Assembly (NCBI RefSeq): GCF_004355185.1
Contig: NZ_CP037922.1
Coordinates: 1,116,001-1,180,000, forward strand
Direction of reading: 5' to 3'
DNA length: 64,000 bases
Source of the DNA: Hymenobacter radiodurans
Lineage (GTDB): Bacteria; Bacteroidota; Bacteroidia; Cytophagales; Hymenobacteraceae
The number at the start of each line of letters is the position of its first letter. Position 1 is the first letter of the stretch. A program made the translations under genes and the position numbers. This document shows, in pieces, positions 1-9,466 of the stretch. Below the pieces are notes generated by a model. That model saw only the letters and a list, made by a program, of their open reading frames with translations, was not told the DNA's origin and ran no database searches.

Positions 1-238
1 ACCGCCCAAAACGGCCGGTATTCTCCTTTTTGTTTTTGTATAACGCTTGGTGTAGCTTGCCCGTCAGCTCATTCAGGTACTGCGTGGTCGTGGAGTCGGG
101 GTAGAAAGTACGCGCGTACGATAGATCGTCGGTGAGTTCTACAAAGCGCGCCGCCAGCTCATCCGGATCGGTGGTGGGCTGACTGGTATAGCGTTGCCAC
201 TTCTGGGTATTTTGCCGCAAAAAAACCGCTTCACGCAT
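1..238 (-). CDS. SpoIIM-like (DUF95) integral membrane protein, N-terminal part
   Basis: The reverse strand reads open from an ATG at 238 to the window edge (79 codons). The start MREAVFLRQNTQKWQ and the segment ELTDDLSYARTFYP match, from memory, the N-terminal cytoplasmic part of Bacteroidota proteins annotated as stage II sporulation protein M. These are multi-pass membrane proteins, and the name does not imply sporulation in this phylum. The membrane segments would lie beyond the window edge. It is divergent from the RDD-family membrane protein at 376, a pairing common in this phylum. The 137-base spacer should hold both promoters. The start is uncertain because there is no clear ribosome binding site. 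Confidence 0.75.
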   Translation of the reverse strand, partial: MREAVFLRQNTQKWQRYTSQPTTDPDELAARFVELTDDLSYARTFYPDSTTTQYLNELTGKLHQALYKNKKENTGRFGR

Positions 239-375
239 ACTGGTTAAAGGGCAGCTAAAGAGAAAGTAAGAATAGTTGGAAGCGGCAACACGCGGCGGCG
301 GGCACTCTGGCAAATATATTGATTATCATCAGCGGGCCGTACGGACGGTGCCTGTTGTTTTGCACTTTTTTTAGC

Positions 376-1113
376 ATGCGCACCATTCAGGTTCAAACCC
401 CCCAGAACGTCACCGTCGAGTATGAAATCGGGGGCATTGGCGACCGCATCTTGGCGGCCCTCATCGATTACCTTGTCCTCTTCGTTTGGGGAGTAGTGTG
501 CTTTGGGGTCGGAGCAGTGTTGCTGAGGACAGCATCAATCTCAAAAGCTGGAAATAGCTTAACGGTATTCTTAATTGCTTTTCTGGTCGGGATTCCATGG
601 GTGTTTTATCACCTGCTCAGCGAAATATTCCTGAATGGCCAAAGCATCGGTAAGCGTGCCCGCGACCTAAAAGTTATTCGCCTTGATGGCACCCAGCCTG
701 GCCTGGGTGACTATTTCTTGCGCTGGCTCCTGCGCCTGATTGATATCAGCCTGATGTCGGGCGCGGTGGCGGTTATCACCATTCTGATTAATGGTAAAGG
801 CCAACGCCTCGGCGACCTGGCGGCTGGCACTACCGTCGTGCGCGTTAAAGCCAGTACACGGCTGGATGAAACCATCATGCTGCCCGATGCTAACTATCAG
901 GTAGTATTTCCGCAGGCGGCTAGTCTCACTCCCGAAGATATTACGCTTATTCGGCAGCTCTTTCAGCAAGGCATGCAGCGTCAGAACTATCTGCTAATTA
1001 ATGAAGTAGCCAATAAAGTAAAGAGCATAGCGGGAATCAGAACCGATTTACAGGATGAGCCTTTCCTACGCACCGTGCTCCGCGACTACGCCCACCTGCT
1101 AAATCAGGTATAA
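376..1113 (+). CDS. RDD family membrane protein
   Basis: A 245-residue protein beginning MRTIQVQTPQNVTVEYE, followed by GDRILAALIDYL, the usual opening of RDD proteins (Arg-Asp-Asp membrane proteins of unclear transport-related function). Three hydrophobic segments lie at about residues 25-50, 60-82 and 114-138. The conserved GKRARDLKVIRLDG loop sits between the second and third, and QRLGDLAAGTTVVR follows the third. The last 80 residues are soluble. An upstream TTG at 319 would add 19 residues, but the ATG at 376 fits the family start better. Five bases after the stop comes a CTGGGGGGCTTTTT tract, one copy of the dispersed motif, and then a true terminator. Confidence 0.85.
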   Translation: MRTIQVQTPQNVTVEYEIGGIGDRILAALIDYLVLFVWGVVCFGVGAVLLRTASISKAGNSLTVFLIAFLVGIPWVFYHLLSEIFLNGQSIGKRARDLKVIRLDGTQPGLGDYFLRWLLRLIDISLMSGAVAVITILINGKGQRLGDLAAGTTVVRVKASTRLDETIMLPDANYQVVFPQAASLTPEDITLIRQLFQQGMQRQNYLLINEVANKVKSIAGIRTDLQDEPFLRTVLRDYAHLLNQV

Positions 1114-1234
1114 GCTGGCTGGGGGGCTTTTTAGCAAACCACCTGACGTCATCAAGCACCTGGCGAAAGAGGGAATGATTTAGGTTAATTATCATAACTG
1201 TTACCAGCCAGATACACTTGGTATATATCCTAGT

Positions 1235-1272
1235 AAAAAAGCCCCCAGAGACGTTTCTGGGGGGGCTTTTTT
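1235..1272. terminator. bidirectional terminator between convergent genes
   Basis: An A6-GCCCCCAGA arm pairs with TCTG(7)C-T6 across a 6-base loop. The left arm has five C and the right seven G, so the stem is slightly unequal. It serves the RDD gene on + and the nitrilase fusion on -. Confidence 0.85.
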
Positions 1273-1291
1273 GCTAGGATGTCAGCAGAAG

Positions 1292-3001
1292 CTAGCCGGC
1301 TGCAATAGCTCTGCGCTTGCTCGTACGGGGTGCGCGCTCTTCGCCTTGGCTAAGCAATTCGTCATCGCGCTCGGCTTTTTTCACCACCCAGCTTACTGAA
1401 TACAAATCCTTGCGACGGTCGCGGAGGTTACGCACGGCGCCGCTGCTGTTCAGGTCTTTGAGCAAGTCGAGGTCGAGGTCAGCAATGAGGGTCATCTCGG
1501 TGTTTGGCGTTGCCTCGGCCACAATGGCATCATGAGGGAAGGCAAAGTCGGAGGGACTAAACACGGCCGATTGCGAATACTGAATATCCATGTTCTCAAC
1601 GCGGGGCAAGTTGCCCACGGAGCCTGTAATGGCTACATAGCACTCATTTTCGATGGCACGCGCCTGCGAACAGAGCCGCACCCGCTGATAAGCATTCTTG
1701 GTATCGGTCCAGAAAGGCACAAATAGGATTTTCATGCCCTCATCGGAAAGCATGCGAGCCAGTTCGGGAAATTCTACGTCGTAGCAAACGAGGATGCCAA
1801 TTTTGCCAAAGTCAGTATCGAAGCACTTTAGCTTATCGCCGCCACGCATACCCCAATAGCTGGCTTCGTCGGGTGTTACGTGGAGCTTATACTGCTCGTC
1901 CATGGTGCCATCGCGGCGACAGAGGAAAGCCACGTTGTACAGCTTGCCATCTTCGTACACGGGCATGGATCCAGCCACGATATTGATGTTGTAGCTTACT
2001 GCCAGCTCCATCATCTTAGCTTTGATGGGCTCCGTAAATGCTGCCATAGCCCGAATGGCCACTGAAGGAGAATCTTCGTTGGTAAGCGCCATCAGCGGAG
2101 CGTTGAAAAACTCCGGAAACATCACGCAGTCCGACTTATAGCCGCTAACTGTATCTACGAAGAACTCAATTTGCTGCAACAGGTCTTCTAGGCTACGAGT
2201 AGCGCGCATTTGCCACTGTACAATACCAATGCGGACGTTACTTTTCTGGTTACCAATAAGCTTTTCCTCTTCCTCGTAGTACACATTCAGCCACTCCAAC
2301 AACGTTGCAAAGGCTTTCGACTCAGAATCGTAGGGCAAGTAGCCACGAATGATTTTGCGCACGTGAAACTCATTGGAGAGCTGGAAAGTCAGGATTGGGT
2401 CGGTGATTTCCTTGTTGCGCACCATCTCCACGTATTTAGCCGGGGTCATTTGGTCGGCGTAGGCTGCGTAGCCCGGAATTCGCCCCCCAGCCACCATGGC
2501 GCGAAGATTCAGGTTTTCGCACAGTTCCTTGCGAGCATCGTAGAGACGACGCCCCAGGCGTAGAGAGCGATACTCAGGATCAACGAATACATCGACACCA
2601 TAAAGCGTATCGCCATCAGGATTGTGGGTGTCGAACTTACCGTTGCCCGTTATCTTGGCGTAAGTATGCCGGTCGCCGAAGTCGCTGTATTGCACGATGA
2701 TAGCCAACGCCGCTGCCACTAAGGTGCCATTGTCTTCAATACCAATCTGCCCCTCCGGAAATTTGCGAATCAGCGCCGCATACTCATCCGACGACCAGGA
2801 GCCCTCCATGTTGGAGTACACCTTATCCATTATGCCTTTCACCGCTTTAAAGTCGGAGCGGCGTAAGGTGCGGAGTACTAGCTTGTGCGCTGGGATAGCC
2901 GTGGGCGTAAGCAACTCCGGAATTGGCAGTGCTGGTTTGTCTGTTATTTTTTTGGCGTGGCTGCCACCGGTGCCGGTTTTGCCATTTGAACTGGTTGCCA
3001 T
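1292..3001 (-). CDS. GNAT acetyltransferase-nitrilase (carbon-nitrogen hydrolase) fusion protein
   Basis: A 569-residue two-domain protein. Residues about 38-245 form a GNAT N-acyltransferase domain: VDVFVDPEYRSLRLGRRLY at 136-154 carries the acetyl-CoA pyrophosphate-binding loop. Residues about 255-540 form a carbon-nitrogen hydrolase with the complete triad: Glu297 in FPEFF, Lys372 in EQYKLH and Cys406 in LVCYDVEFPE. Such proteins are widespread in Bacteroidota and are annotated as bifunctional GNAT/amidohydrolase; the substrate is unknown. The ATG at 3001 (MATSSNGK) is preferred over one at 3052 because the extra 17 residues look like translated leader. The first 35 residues are low-complexity. 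The gene is divergent from the lipoprotein at 3327. Confidence 0.9.
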   Translation of the reverse strand: MATSSNGKTGTGGSHAKKITDKPALPIPELLTPTAIPAHKLVLRTLRRSDFKAVKGIMDKVYSNMEGSWSSDEYAALIRKFPEGQIGIEDNGTLVAAALAIIVQYSDFGDRHTYAKITGNGKFDTHNPDGDTLYGVDVFVDPEYRSLRLGRRLYDARKELCENLNLRAMVAGGRIPGYAAYADQMTPAKYVEMVRNKEITDPILTFQLSNEFHVRKIIRGYLPYDSESKAFATLLEWLNVYYEEEEKLIGNQKSNVRIGIVQWQMRATRSLEDLLQQIEFFVDTVSGYKSDCVMFPEFFNAPLMALTNEDSPSVAIRAMAAFTEPIKAKMMELAVSYNINIVAGSMPVYEDGKLYNVAFLCRRDGTMDEQYKLHVTPDEASYWGMRGGDKLKCFDTDFGKIGILVCYDVEFPELARMLSDEGMKILFVPFWTDTKNAYQRVRLCSQARAIENECYVAITGSVGNLPRVENMDIQYSQSAVFSPSDFAFPHDAIVAEATPNTEMTLIADLDLDLLKDLNSSGAVRNLRDRRKDLYSVSWVVKKAERDDELLSQGEERAPRTSKRRAIAAG

Positions 3002-3326
3002 AGGTAGTATGTGATATTGTAAACGAAATCGAAAGAAAAGGCCATTATCCAAGCAGCAGTGAGCTGCTAACAGACGACTTTACGGGTAGGGTACTCCGCA
3101 TCGGGGCTTAAGGTTTGTACAAGGCTGTATTCAGCACCTGAATGGCCGCCGCCTTGCCCCGTCTCCGCCTGCAAGAAAACTGCTTCTAAGGCTGACTACC
3201 CCAGATGGAAAAGCGCATACTCGCCTAATAGGCCCTACACAAGATAAGCACTTGGCCGTGGCAGATAACTACTAGGGTATAAGATTCGTTTCTGGTAGTA
3301 CAAATTCACCCTTAGCCTTTAGTCCC
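3002..3326. other. divergent intergenic region, 325 bases
   Basis: Separates the nitrilase fusion (-) from the small lipoprotein (+). It must hold both promoters. I see no clear TAnnTTTG box, repeat or conserved small ORF here. Confidence 0.5.
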
Positions 3327-3575
3327 ATGAATGCTGCGCGCCTTTTTCTGCTCCTTGCTGTTGCCTCCGTTGGGGCGTGTACCTCCGATCCGGCTGCTTC
3401 AGATGCCCCTACCACTACGGCTGATATGACTCCTCCGGATCCTTCAGCTGCTACTGATACGTCAGCTGTTGCTGAGCGAGTTGACTCAGCTGGCCCCGTG
3501 CGCCCCATCCCCAAGAATGTACCGTCTACGGAGTATTCAGCGCCAGCTACCAAAACCACAACAACAGGCAATTAG
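3327..3575 (+). CDS. small secreted lipoprotein, Thr/Pro/Ala-rich
   Basis: An 82-residue product. The first 17 residues are a lipoprotein signal peptide ending in the lipobox VGAC, so Cys18 would be lipidated and the protein anchored to a membrane. The mature part is rich in Thr, Ala, Pro, Asp and Ser and has no recognisable fold; it is probably disordered. I do not recognise a family. Such short lipoproteins are common in Hymenobacter-like genomes. It stands alone, with a terminator hairpin 26 bases after its stop, convergent with scoB. Confidence 0.65.
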   Translation: MNAARLFLLLAVASVGACTSDPAASDAPTTTADMTPPDPSAATDTSAVAERVDSAGPVRPIPKNVPSTEYSAPATKTTTTGN

Positions 3576-3601
3576 CATCAGTTGCCGTTCGGTGTACACG
3601 A

Positions 3602-3630
3602 GAGAAGCGGGCCATATAACCCGCTTCTTG
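3602..3630. terminator. terminator between lipoprotein and scoB
   Basis: Inverted repeat GAGAAGCGGG / CCCGCTTCTT with an 8-base loop, lying between two convergent genes. The following sequence has only a weak T-run. Confidence 0.6.
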
Positions 3631-3653
3631 CAACACATTCAGAGAGAAAGTAG

Positions 3654-4310
3654 CTACAACTGCATTTCAGGTACGTCGCCCTCAGGAACTACTAGCTTGC
3701 CGGCTGTTGCGGCCTTAATCTGCTCTACAGTTACGCCAGGTGCCCGCTCACGCAGCACAAAGCCATCGGGTGTGATGTCAATGACGGCTAGTTCTGTCAC
3801 AATCTTTTTCACGCAGCGCAGGCCGGTAATGGGCAGCGTACAATCGGTGAGGAGCTTGCTGCTGCCGTCGCGGGCTACATGCTGCATGGCCACGATGATG
3901 TTTTTGGCCGAGGCCACCAGATCCATAGCACCCCCCATTCCTTTCACCATTTTGCCCGGAATCTTCCAGTTGGCAATGTCGCCGCGCTCGGATACTTCCA
4001 TTGCTCCCAGGATGGTCAGATCGACGTGCTCGCCCCGAATCATACCGAAACTATCGGCTGAGCTGAAAAGGCTGGAGCCGGGTAGCGTGGTTACGGTTTG
4101 CTTGCCCGCGTTGATAAGGTCAGGGTCAACTTCGGCCTCTGTGGGGAAGGGCCCCATCCCCAACAGGCCGTTTTCAGATTGTAGTTCGACGTTGATTCCG
4201 GCCGGAATATAATTGGCGACCAGCGTCGGAATACCAATGCCTAAGTTGACGTAGGAACCATCGCGCACTTCCTGGGCGATACGTTTGGCGATACCGTGTT
4301 TGTCTAACAT
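3654..4310 (-). CDS. scoB: 3-oxoacid CoA-transferase subunit B
   Basis: Beta subunit (218 residues) of the succinyl-CoA:3-ketoacid CoA transferase, which moves CoA from succinyl-CoA to acetoacetate in ketone-body and short-chain acid use. The start [15 protein letters not shown] and [11 protein letters not shown] are typical. The catalytic Glu46 lies in SENGLLG, the glutamate that forms the covalent CoA thioester. The ATG at 4310 was chosen because upstream codons read into the end of the preceding hydrolase region. The partner scoA lies at 5728-6429, separated by a serine hydrolase gene on the same strand; only 25 bases separate that gene's stop from the scoB start, which suggests one transcript. 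Confidence 0.93.
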   Translation of the reverse strand: MLDKHGIAKRIAQEVRDGSYVNLGIGIPTLVANYIPAGINVELQSENGLLGMGPFPTEAEVDPDLINAGKQTVTTLPGSSLFSSADSFGMIRGEHVDLTILGAMEVSERGDIANWKIPGKMVKGMGGAMDLVASAKNIIVAMQHVARDGSSKLLTDCTLPITGLRCVKKIVTELAVIDITPDGFVLRERAPGVTVEQIKAATAGKLVVPEGDVPEMQL

Positions 4311-4335
4311 AATGGATGTGGGAGGAGAGGGCGGA

Positions 4336-5643
4336 TTAGTTAGCGGAACCAGAAGCGGCTGGCGGCCCAGCAACTGCCTGCCGGACTTGCAGCTTGTATT
4401 TGCCGGCCAAGTCGCGGGCAGTAGTGTTTGGGTATTTTTGGGTATAAAGCAAGGCCACAATCTTTAGCTTGGGGTCAACCCAGTACGTAGTCCCAAAAAT
4501 GCCCCCCCATTCATAAGAACCCTCAGACAGGCCGGATACTTCCGTGGTTTTGGGGGTAGTAATGCTGAAGCCCAGCCCAAATTTGTTCTGACCCTGCTCA
4601 ATGGCTCCTATTTGATTACTGGTCATGAGGCGCACGGTGGCTGGTTTTAGGTAGCGTCGGCCGTTATATTCACCCTCGTTGAGAAGCATTTGTAAGAAAG
4701 CGGCGTAATCATCGATGGTTGAGGACAGACCTGCCCCGCCCGAGAAATACTTGCCGGCTTCTTTGGGGTAGTCGGGATTCATGCCGTACAGGCCGGTTTG
4801 CTTTACCGTGGCTTTCGCGGCATCCTCGGTGTAAAGCGCCGCCAGGCGGCTCTGCTTGTCGGCGGGTAGGTAAAAATAAGTATCGCGCATACCCAGCGGC
4901 TCAAATAGCCGCGTGCGCAGGTACTGATCAAGGGTTTGCTTACTGAGCACCTCAATGAGGTAGCCTAATACATCTACGCTCAAGCCATACGTGAATCGCT
5001 CGCCTGGCTGGTGCATCAGCGGAAGGGCACCTAGAGCGTTCATAGAGGTAGCTAGCGTACCATTTGGCGTACCAATACCGCTCGGAATGCGGGCTTTCGC
5101 GTAAATAGCCTTCGCTTCCTTCGAGCCGATAACGGGATAACTGATGCCCGAAGTGTGCGTCAGGAGCTGGCGGATGGTAACCTCTGATTTGGCTGGTACA
5201 GTGGTGTAGCTGGAGTCTTTTTCGTTAAAACTAGCCAGCACCTTAGGGTTTCGAAACGCTGGTAGGTATTTAGAAATAGGGTCGTCGAGCTGGAATTTGC
5301 CTTCATCGTAGAGTAGCATCAGCCCGACGCTGGTGATGGCCTTGGTTTGGGAAGCAATCCGGAAAATGGCGTCGGGCTTGAGGGGCGTTTTGGCCCCCGT
5401 ATCATCAAAGCCAAAAGCTTTACGGTAGATGATTTTCCCATCGCGGGCAATCAGGGCAATAGCACCGGGCACGCGGTTATCGGCCGTGTATTCCTCCAGC
5501 AAGCGGTCGATGCCCGGTAGGGGGGCTAAGCTGGTAGTAAGAGTTCGCGGCTTGGTAGACTTCTGTTTCGGCGACGTGGCCGTTTGGGCGTAGGTGTGGC
5601 TGCCAAAAGCCAGCGTAAGGAAAAGAAGAACCGTGTTTTTCAT
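4336..5643 (-). CDS. serine hydrolase, class C beta-lactamase family, exported
   Basis: A 435-residue protein with a signal peptide ([20 protein letters not shown]). The Ser98-Gln-Thr-Lys101 motif (IASQTKAIT) is the SxxK nucleophile/base pair of the beta-lactamase/PBP-like fold. The second motif is Tyr219-Gly-Leu rather than Tyr-x-Asn. [10 protein letters not shown] and [13 protein letters not shown] are also family features. Members include esterases, D-amino-acid peptidases and beta-lactamases; substrate cannot be told. The gene lies between scoA and scoB on the same strand with 84- and 25-base gaps, an unusual place. Esterase activity supplying acids to the CoA transferase is possible but only inference. 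Confidence 0.88.
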   Translation of the reverse strand: MKNTVLLFLTLAFGSHTYAQTATSPKQKSTKPRTLTTSLAPLPGIDRLLEEYTADNRVPGAIALIARDGKIIYRKAFGFDDTGAKTPLKPDAIFRIASQTKAITSVGLMLLYDEGKFQLDDPISKYLPAFRNPKVLASFNEKDSSYTTVPAKSEVTIRQLLTHTSGISYPVIGSKEAKAIYAKARIPSGIGTPNGTLATSMNALGALPLMHQPGERFTYGLSVDVLGYLIEVLSKQTLDQYLRTRLFEPLGMRDTYFYLPADKQSRLAALYTEDAAKATVKQTGLYGMNPDYPKEAGKYFSGGAGLSSTIDDYAAFLQMLLNEGEYNGRRYLKPATVRLMTSNQIGAIEQGQNKFGLGFSITTPKTTEVSGLSEGSYEWGGIFGTTYWVDPKLKIVALLYTQKYPNTTARDLAGKYKLQVRQAVAGPPAASGSAN

Positions 5644-5727
5644 AGCTAGCGTAGAGGCTTCTGCAGTTTGCGGAGGTGAGGCGGCTTCATACTGGACTCA
5701 GGCGTCGGCGTAGAGCAAGCCCAGACT

Positions 5728-6429
5728 TTAGCTGACGGTCCGTACAGTCCGTTGCTCAATACGCTTCTCGTAGTTTTTGCCCTCAAATATGCGCTGCACG
5801 AAGATGCCGGGCGTATGAATCTGGTTTGGGTCCAGCTCGCCGGCCGGCACGAGTTCCTCTACTTCGGCCACGGTAATTTTGCCGGCCGTTGCCATCATCG
5901 GATTGAAATTGCGGGCCGTGCCTTTATAGATAAGGTTGCCGGCCGTGTCGCCGCGCCAAGCTTTTACAAATGCATAGTCGGCGGTGAGGCCAGTCTCGAG
6001 CAGATACATCTTGCTTTTAAATTCCCGACTTTCCTTTCCTTCGCCTACCTCGGTGCCATAGCCTGCGGGCGTGTAAAACGCCGGAATGCCTGCCCCACCG
6101 GCCCGAATGCGCTCAGCCAGCGTGCCCTGCGGAATGAGCTCTACTTCTAACTCACCGGATAATAATTGCCGCTCAAACTCCGCATTCTCCCCCACATAGC
6201 TCGATATCATCTTGCGCACCTGCTTGGTTTGCAGTAGAAGCCCAATACCAAAATCGTCGACGCCGGCATTGTTACTGATACAGGTCAGTTCTTTTACTCC
6301 GAGGCGCAGCAGCTCCTGAATAGCATTCTCGGGAATGCCGCATAGGCCGAAGCCGCCGAGCATGAGCGTCATGCCGTCGGTGATGCCGTGCAGGGCCGCC
6401 TGGGCGTCGGCTACAACTTTGTTTATCAT
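5728..6429 (-). CDS. scoA: 3-oxoacid CoA-transferase subunit A
   Basis: Alpha subunit (233 residues) of the same transferase. The start [16 protein letters not shown] and the glycine-rich [13 protein letters not shown] are characteristic. The C-terminal RIEQRTVRT is the usual end of the subunit. Length is normal. Together with scoB it would form the heteromeric enzyme, with the catalytic glutamate in scoB. First gene of the scoA-hydrolase-scoB run; ribF lies 70 bases upstream on the same strand. Confidence 0.93.
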   Translation of the reverse strand: MINKVVADAQAALHGITDGMTLMLGGFGLCGIPENAIQELLRLGVKELTCISNNAGVDDFGIGLLLQTKQVRKMISSYVGENAEFERQLLSGELEVELIPQGTLAERIRAGGAGIPAFYTPAGYGTEVGEGKESREFKSKMYLLETGLTADYAFVKAWRGDTAGNLIYKGTARNFNPMMATAGKITVAEVEELVPAGELDPNQIHTPGIFVQRIFEGKNYEKRIEQRTVRTVS

Positions 6430-6499
6430 ATCAGGTGGGTGGGGTAGTTGGGAGCGGGAAGTTAAAAGGATAATAGGTTTCGCGGAAGCAGACTACAAA

Positions 6500-7453
6500 T
6501 TAGCCCCCCACTAAGTGCTGTCGAGCCGCATCGGCGTCCTTGGCCAATTGCGCCTTCAGCTCATCCAAACCCGTAAATTTCTGCTCATCACGCAGGCGGG
6601 CTATCAGCTGTATGGTCAGCGGCTGGGCGTATAAGTCGCCCGAGAAATCCAGCAGATGTACTTCAATGGTCTGCGCTAAATTGCCCCCCACGGTAGGGCG
6701 CACCCCGATATTGAGCATGCCCTGCTCTACATCGCCGGCGGCAGTGGTAGCCATTACGGCGTACACACCCTGAGCCGGCACCAGCTTAGAGTCCTCTGCC
6801 AGCTCCAGATTGGCGGTAGGAAAACCGATAGTGCGGCCGAGCTGCTTACCGCGTACAACAGTGCCAGTCAGGGAGTAAGAGTAACCGAGGTGGCGGTTGG
6901 CGGTGGCAATGTCGCCGCTAAGCAGGGCGCGGCGGATACGAGTGCTGCTTACCCCAACCGCGTCCACGTCTTCGCGCGGAATCTCTTCTACTTCCAGCCC
7001 GTAGCGGGCGGCGTTTTTGCTGAGGTATTCAAAGCCTCCTTCGCGGTTTTTGCCAAACCGGTGGTCATAACCAATCACCAGCTTTTTAGCGCCTACGGTG
7101 CGCAAGAGGAGTTGCTGAATGTATTCCTCGGAGGTCAATTGTGCGAATTCGCGGGTAAAGGGCACAATGAGCAGGTAATCAACGCCAAAGTGTTCGAGGC
7201 GCTCAATTCGCTCATCCAGAGTGGAAAGCAATTGCAAGTCGAGCGGCTCGGGGTGCGTGGGCGGCGGGTCCAGCACTAGGCGCGGGTGAGGCCAGTAGGT
7301 AATGACCACGGCGGGGCCGCCACTTTGCCGAGCCACTTCCAGCAGCCGGTGCAGAATTTTCTGGTGCCCTACGTGTACGCCATCGAAGGTACCGCTCGTT
7401 ACGACGGCTTGACCTAGAAACGGGAAGTGCGCCGGGTCACGAAAAACTTGCAT
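6500..7453 (-). CDS. ribF: bifunctional riboflavin kinase/FAD synthetase
   Basis: A 317-residue cytoplasmic enzyme converting riboflavin to FMN and then FAD. The N-terminal nucleotidyltransferase domain (about 1-180) has GTFDGVHVGHQ at 21-31 and the GYDHRFGKNREG motif. The C-terminal riboflavin kinase domain (about 185-310) has GKQLGRTIGFPTANL with the PTAN signature. Length and domain order are standard. It lies 11 bases after truB in the direction of transcription, so truB-ribF is probably cotranscribed. The last codons and stop fall on a copy of the dispersed C6 motif (6503-6510), with another at 6683-6690 inside the gene. Confidence 0.96.
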   Translation of the reverse strand: MQVFRDPAHFPFLGQAVVTSGTFDGVHVGHQKILHRLLEVARQSGGPAVVITYWPHPRLVLDPPPTHPEPLDLQLLSTLDERIERLEHFGVDYLLIVPFTREFAQLTSEEYIQQLLLRTVGAKKLVIGYDHRFGKNREGGFEYLSKNAARYGLEVEEIPREDVDAVGVSSTRIRRALLSGDIATANRHLGYSYSLTGTVVRGKQLGRTIGFPTANLELAEDSKLVPAQGVYAVMATTAAGDVEQGMLNIGVRPTVGGNLAQTIEVHLLDFSGDLYAQPLTIQLIARLRDEQKFTGLDELKAQLAKDADAARQHLVGG

Positions 7454-7464
7454 CTGCTGGATGG

Positions 7465-8295
7465 CTAAATGGCGGTAGAACTATTCCTGGGGGCTTTTTC
7501 GGCGTCGGTGGCAGAAGCTGCCGCAACGGTAGAAGCGTCGTAGTACGCTAAACCCTGACGCACTGGCCGACGTCGTTCGCCGGCCGGGCGCGTTGGCTTG
7601 GCTGGGTCAGCTTCGGGCCGCGGGGGCCGCAGTGCCTCAAGATCGGCTATGGTGAGAGCGTCCGATAAGGCGTACTCTCCAATGCGAGTGCGGGCGAGCT
7701 GAGTAAGATGCGCGCCACAACCAAGTGCTGCCCCAAAATCGCGGGCGAGGCTGCGGATGTAAGTGCCTTTGGAGCACACCACCCGAAACTGCACGTTGGG
7801 CAAGTCTATGCTCGTGAGCTCAAACGCGGTAATGGTAATCTGTTTGCTCTTGATTTCGGCAGTATCGCCGCGGCGAGCTACTTCGTAGGCCCGCTCACCG
7901 TTGATTTTTACGGCCGAGAATAGCGGTGGCGTCTGCTCAATAAGACCGATGAAAGGCGCAGTAGCAGCTTGCAGATCATCTTCAGTGAGGTGAGCGTAGG
8001 GAAGCTCCGCATCGACGGGCGTTTCGAGATCGAAGCTGGGTGTGGTCTGGCCAAGGCGAAAGGTACCAGTATATTCTTTCTCCTGCGCCTGAATGGTATC
8101 GATATCCTTGGTTTTCTTGCCGGTGCACAAAATAAGCAAGCCCGTCGCCAACGGATCGAGCGTGCCCGCATGCCCGATTTTCTTGATGCGCAGCATGTTT
8201 TTCACCTTGCGCACCACGTCAAACGACGTCCAAGTAAGCGGCTTATCCAGCAACAGAACCTCGCCGGCTTCAAAGTCAAACTCTTTCTGCTTCAT
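7465..8295 (-). CDS. truB: tRNA pseudouridine(55) synthase
   Basis: A 276-residue enzyme making pseudouridine 55 in the T-loop of tRNA. The catalytic Asp47 is in [23 protein letters not shown] and the later [13 protein letters not shown] are also family motifs. The core ends near residue 230; the last 45 residues are Pro/Arg/Ala-rich and look disordered, a modest lineage extension. Its start overlaps the uppP stop by four bases (ATGA type), implying translational coupling within uppP-truB-ribF. Confidence 0.96.
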   Translation of the reverse strand: MKQKEFDFEAGEVLLLDKPLTWTSFDVVRKVKNMLRIKKIGHAGTLDPLATGLLILCTGKKTKDIDTIQAQEKEYTGTFRLGQTTPSFDLETPVDAELPYAHLTEDDLQAATAPFIGLIEQTPPLFSAVKINGERAYEVARRGDTAEIKSKQITITAFELTSIDLPNVQFRVVCSKGTYIRSLARDFGAALGCGAHLTQLARTRIGEYALSDALTIADLEALRPPRPEADPAKPTRPAGERRRPVRQGLAYYDASTVAAASATDAEKAPRNSSTAI

Positions 8296-9080
8296 ATCAA
8301 TTGCAGATCAATACCCAACCCTATCATTATCAGAATAATAACGCCGATGCCAATGCGATAGATGCCGAAAGACCGGAAACCAAAGCGCGAAACGAAGTTT
8401 ACAAACGAATTGACCGCCAATAGCGCTACCACAAACGCCACCACGTTGCCAAAGGCCAGTACTTGCAAATCGCCGGGCTGGAGCGGGGTGATTTTGTAAG
8501 CTTTATAGAGTTGATACGCAGTAATAACAAACATGGTAGGCACCGCCAGCAGAAACGAAAAGTCGGCAGCGGACCGGCGGTCGAAGCCCTGGCTAAGACC
8601 ACCCACAATGGTGGCCGCCGAGCGCGACACGCCCGGAATAAGGGCGATGCACTGAAACAACCCTATTTTAAACGCCTGCTTGAGGTTTGGCGTCGTCACT
8701 TGCTTACGCTCTCCACTGAACCACTGATCAACAAACAGTAGAATAATGCCCCCCAGAACCAGGGAAATGGCTACTACCGTCACGCTTTTCAATAATTCGG
8801 TGATTACGTCTTTCAGCACGAAGCCCAGAATGCCAAATGGAATGAAGGCAACGGCCAGCTTGAGATAAAAATCGAAGCTCTGCAAAAAGCGGCGCCAGTA
8901 CAGCGCAACCACCGACAGAATAGCCCCAAACTGAATGGAGGTAATGTATACTTCCGTAAATGGAGCCTGCCCGATACCGAGCAGATTGGCCACAATAATC
9001 ATGTGGCCGGTGCTTGATACCGGTAAAAACTCCGTCAGACCCTCCACAATAGCGAGGATCAGCGCATGCCAATAATTCAT
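8292..9080 (-). CDS. uppP: undecaprenyl-diphosphate phosphatase
   Basis: An integral membrane enzyme (262 residues) of the BacA/UppP family. It recycles undecaprenyl pyrophosphate to the monophosphate for peptidoglycan and other envelope polymers; members also confer bacitracin tolerance. Both signature motifs are intact: [14 protein letters not shown] at 13-26 and [10 protein letters not shown] at 149-158. Multiple hydrophobic helices span the protein. It overlaps truB by four bases and follows the DUF3098 gene after a 3-base gap, so ftsX-DUF3098-uppP-truB-ribF reads as one operon. Confidence 0.96.
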   Translation of the reverse strand: MNYWHALILAIVEGLTEFLPVSSTGHMIIVANLLGIGQAPFTEVYITSIQFGAILSVVALYWRRFLQSFDFYLKLAVAFIPFGILGFVLKDVITELLKSVTVVAISLVLGGIILLFVDQWFSGERKQVTTPNLKQAFKIGLFQCIALIPGVSRSAATIVGGLSQGFDRRSAADFSFLLAVPTMFVITAYQLYKAYKITPLQPGDLQVLAFGNVVAFVVALLAVNSFVNFVSRFGFRSFGIYRIGIGVIILIMIGLGIDLQLI

Positions 9081-9083
9081 CTA

Positions 9084-9407
9084 TTAACGCTTATAAGTAG
9101 GGCGCGCCGCCGGGGTAGGAACCGCTACTGGTGGCGCGACGCTGGCCGTTGAGGCCGCCTCCACTGAAATTGTCTCGGTGGGAGTCGAAATTTGCCCCCC
9201 AGGCTTGGCCATGATGGCAAAAAACTCAATTACAAACCCGACAACCAATAAAATGGGACCGAGTGTGATGCCCATAAACCCAAGGCCGTAGTCCGCAGTA
9301 TCGAGGGTCATGGTGATAAAGCCCGCTACCAATACGGCCAAGCCTATAAACATGAGCCGATAATTACGGGGCCCAAATGCGAAATGGGAAGTGGGGCGTT
9401 GTTCCAT
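9084..9407 (-). CDS. DUF3098 family small membrane protein
   Basis: About 107 residues from the ATG at 9407 (MEQRPTSHFAFGPRNYR). Two membrane helices at about residues 17-37 and 44-66 carry the GLAVLVAGF and LGPILLVVGFVIEF patterns of DUF3098, a family I associate with Bacteroidota. The function is unknown. Its constant place next to ftsX and uppP hints at an envelope role. The C-terminal 35 residues are a Thr/Val/Ala/Pro tail that begins at a copy of the C6 motif (9194-9201, read as PGGQI). A start at 9428 would add seven residues. Confidence 0.85.
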   Translation of the reverse strand: MEQRPTSHFAFGPRNYRLMFIGLAVLVAGFITMTLDTADYGLGFMGITLGPILLVVGFVIEFFAIMAKPGGQISTPTETISVEAASTASVAPPVAVPTPAARPTYKR

Positions 9408-9466
9408 GGAATCCAAATGGGGTTTCAAGCGGTGGTTCAGGCCAGCTTGATAAAAGTGAATTGATG

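Noticed and set aside
319..375. TTG start for the RDD protein 19 codons upstream
   Set aside because: The extra residues (GPYGRCLLFC) are not typical of the family; the ATG at 376 fits the conserved N-terminus.
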